A DNA stretch of 28,254 bases, from positions 1 to 28,254 of the IMG/VR virus record IMGVR_UViG_3300048928_000183; one strand, 5' to 3'. The first letter of the stretch is position 1; each line of letters begins with the position of its first letter. The translations under genes were made by a program, and so were the position numbers. Below the pieces are notes generated by a model, which worked only from the letters and a program-made list of their open reading frames with translations, had not been told where the DNA came from and ran no database searches. Source of the stretch: a virus. This document shows, piece after piece, positions 27,569-28,254 of the stretch.

Positions 27569-28254
27569 TTAGGCTGCACGAACTATGTAATTGAACGCAA
27601 TGCTGCGTGGACGGTTTTCATTAGCAGTTGGGACAACTCGGGATGCGTCAAAATAGAAATCGTCGTTGCGATTAACTTTAGTGGCAGTTGTAGGTTCATT
27701 TGCGTCTTTGGCACCAGAATCATAAAAAGCACCACTGAAACTGTCAAATGACACGCCTGTTGTACCACTAACCATACCTGTAATATTTCGTATCGCATCA
27801 CCTTGATTGCTCAATATTGTTCGTCCCGCATCAACTCCCCTTCCATCGTCCCAGCCACGAATAAATTCGCCTCGTAAATCAGGCAACAAGCCCAGTGGGT
27901 AAACAGCGGCTAGTTTTGGATACTTTGCCTTATCAAATGCCGCGCCATTACATTTTAACCAACCGGCTGGCGGTGTTGCTGTCGGCCAGGGAAGGGGAAT
28001 ACCAACGGGTATTTCATATTGTGGATGAGGCGAAGCTGCCGCCAGGTGAGCAGCCATAAGACTGTCTGCATAGGCCTTAACCTCAATGACTTTATCATCG
28101 ACATATTTGCGTGTTGCCAGTACCACAGACGGATCAATTTTCAGCGTGACCGCGTCCGTGCTGTTTACCACTAAAATCATACGAACCGTCTGCGTCCGGC
28201 CACTGCCTTCCTGTAACTGGGGTTTATAGGTTTCAGGGCAGTTGGCGATAGCAA
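27569..28254 (-). CDS. H: Tail fibre protein gpH, C-terminal part (5' end outside window)
   Basis: Open from the right edge: 228 codons plus stop are visible. The part upstream of the ATG at 28180 is in frame and conserved in P2-type fibres (CPETYKPQLQEGSGRTQTVR then MILVVNSTDAVTLKIDPSVV), so that ATG is internal. The sequence continues with KYVDDKVIEVKAYAD (coiled coil) and a tail-collar domain (IPLPWPTATPPAGWLKCNGAAFDKAKYPKLA, LPDLRGEFIRGWDDGRG) ending ENRPRSIAFNYIVRAA. It binds the host receptor at the fibre tip. No gpG chaperone gene follows; a terminator and FI come next. Confidence 0.93.
   Translation of the reverse strand, partial: AIANCPETYKPQLQEGSGRTQTVRMILVVNSTDAVTLKIDPSVVLATRKYVDDKVIEVKAYADSLMAAHLAAASPHPQYEIPVGIPLPWPTATPPAGWLKCNGAAFDKAKYPKLAAVYPLGLLPDLRGEFIRGWDDGRGVDAGRTILSNQGDAIRNITGMVSGTTGVSFDSFSGAFYDSGAKDANEPTTATKVNRNDDFYFDASRVVPTANENRPRSIAFNYIVRAA

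Noticed and set aside
1-28254. CRISPR arrays, tRNA or rRNA genes, insertion sequences
   Set aside because: No regularly spaced repeats, cloverleaf-like sequence or transposase seen anywhere in the window.

Overview
The window is most of a P2-family (Peduovirus-like) temperate phage genome of an enterobacterial host. Gene content, order and strand follow coliphage P2 almost gene for gene: P-Q on +, O-N-M-L-X-lysis-R-S-V-W on -, H-FI-FII-E/E'-T-U-D-ogr on -. The immunity and early region looks more like phage 186 (CI-type repressor, CII-family regulator, Fil-like gene, SOS-controlled gene near cos). The host genus cannot be told from the sequence; family-level placement in Enterobacterales rests on protein resemblance only.

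Layout. 1-985: baseplate genes W (cut by the left edge) and V with a 39-codon membrane ORF between them. 986-2596: AT-rich insertion with a lambda-type protein phosphatase on the opposite strand. 2597-4944: S, R, the lysis cassette (Rz1/Rz-like LysC/LysB, SAR endolysin, small holin) and X. 4944-8146: L, M, N, O (head). 8290-11259: P (terminase ATPase), a 59-codon ORF, Q (portal). 11442-12020: lipoprotein cargo gene, followed by the probable cos site. 12260-12498: small gene under a near-ideal LexA box. 12529-19054: leftward early operon with two adenine methyltransferases, replication protein A carrying a P2-type origin, a DUF3850 protein, TraR/DksA-like finger, small early genes, Fil-like, CII and Cox/Apl-like genes. 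19078-21528: rightward CI repressor, secreted protein, integrase. 21526-21752: attP with arm repeats and a strong terminator. 21744-28254: ogr, D, U, T, E/E' (programmed -1 frameshift), FII, FI and the C-terminal part of tail fibre H.

Topology. int and ogr lie 215 bp apart with attP features and no host DNA between them, cos is also uninterrupted, and the two window edges fall in W and H. This is what a circular phage genome opened between W and H would give; the missing part should be the rest of W, J, I and the start of H.

How it works together. The repressor holds the leftward early promoter at 19020-19048. On SOS induction LexA should release the 65-codon gene at 12457, in the position where phage 186 has its antirepressor tum. 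Early genes then start rolling-circle replication by A at its own internal origin. Ogr activates late promoters; a shared GTTGTGCC-type element lies upstream of O, V and FI. Points most worth attention: the repressor carries two tandem copies of its DNA-binding domain; twin 18-bp palindromes sit in front of the second methyltransferase; the phosphatase has substitutions at active-site positions; and the tape measure is short.
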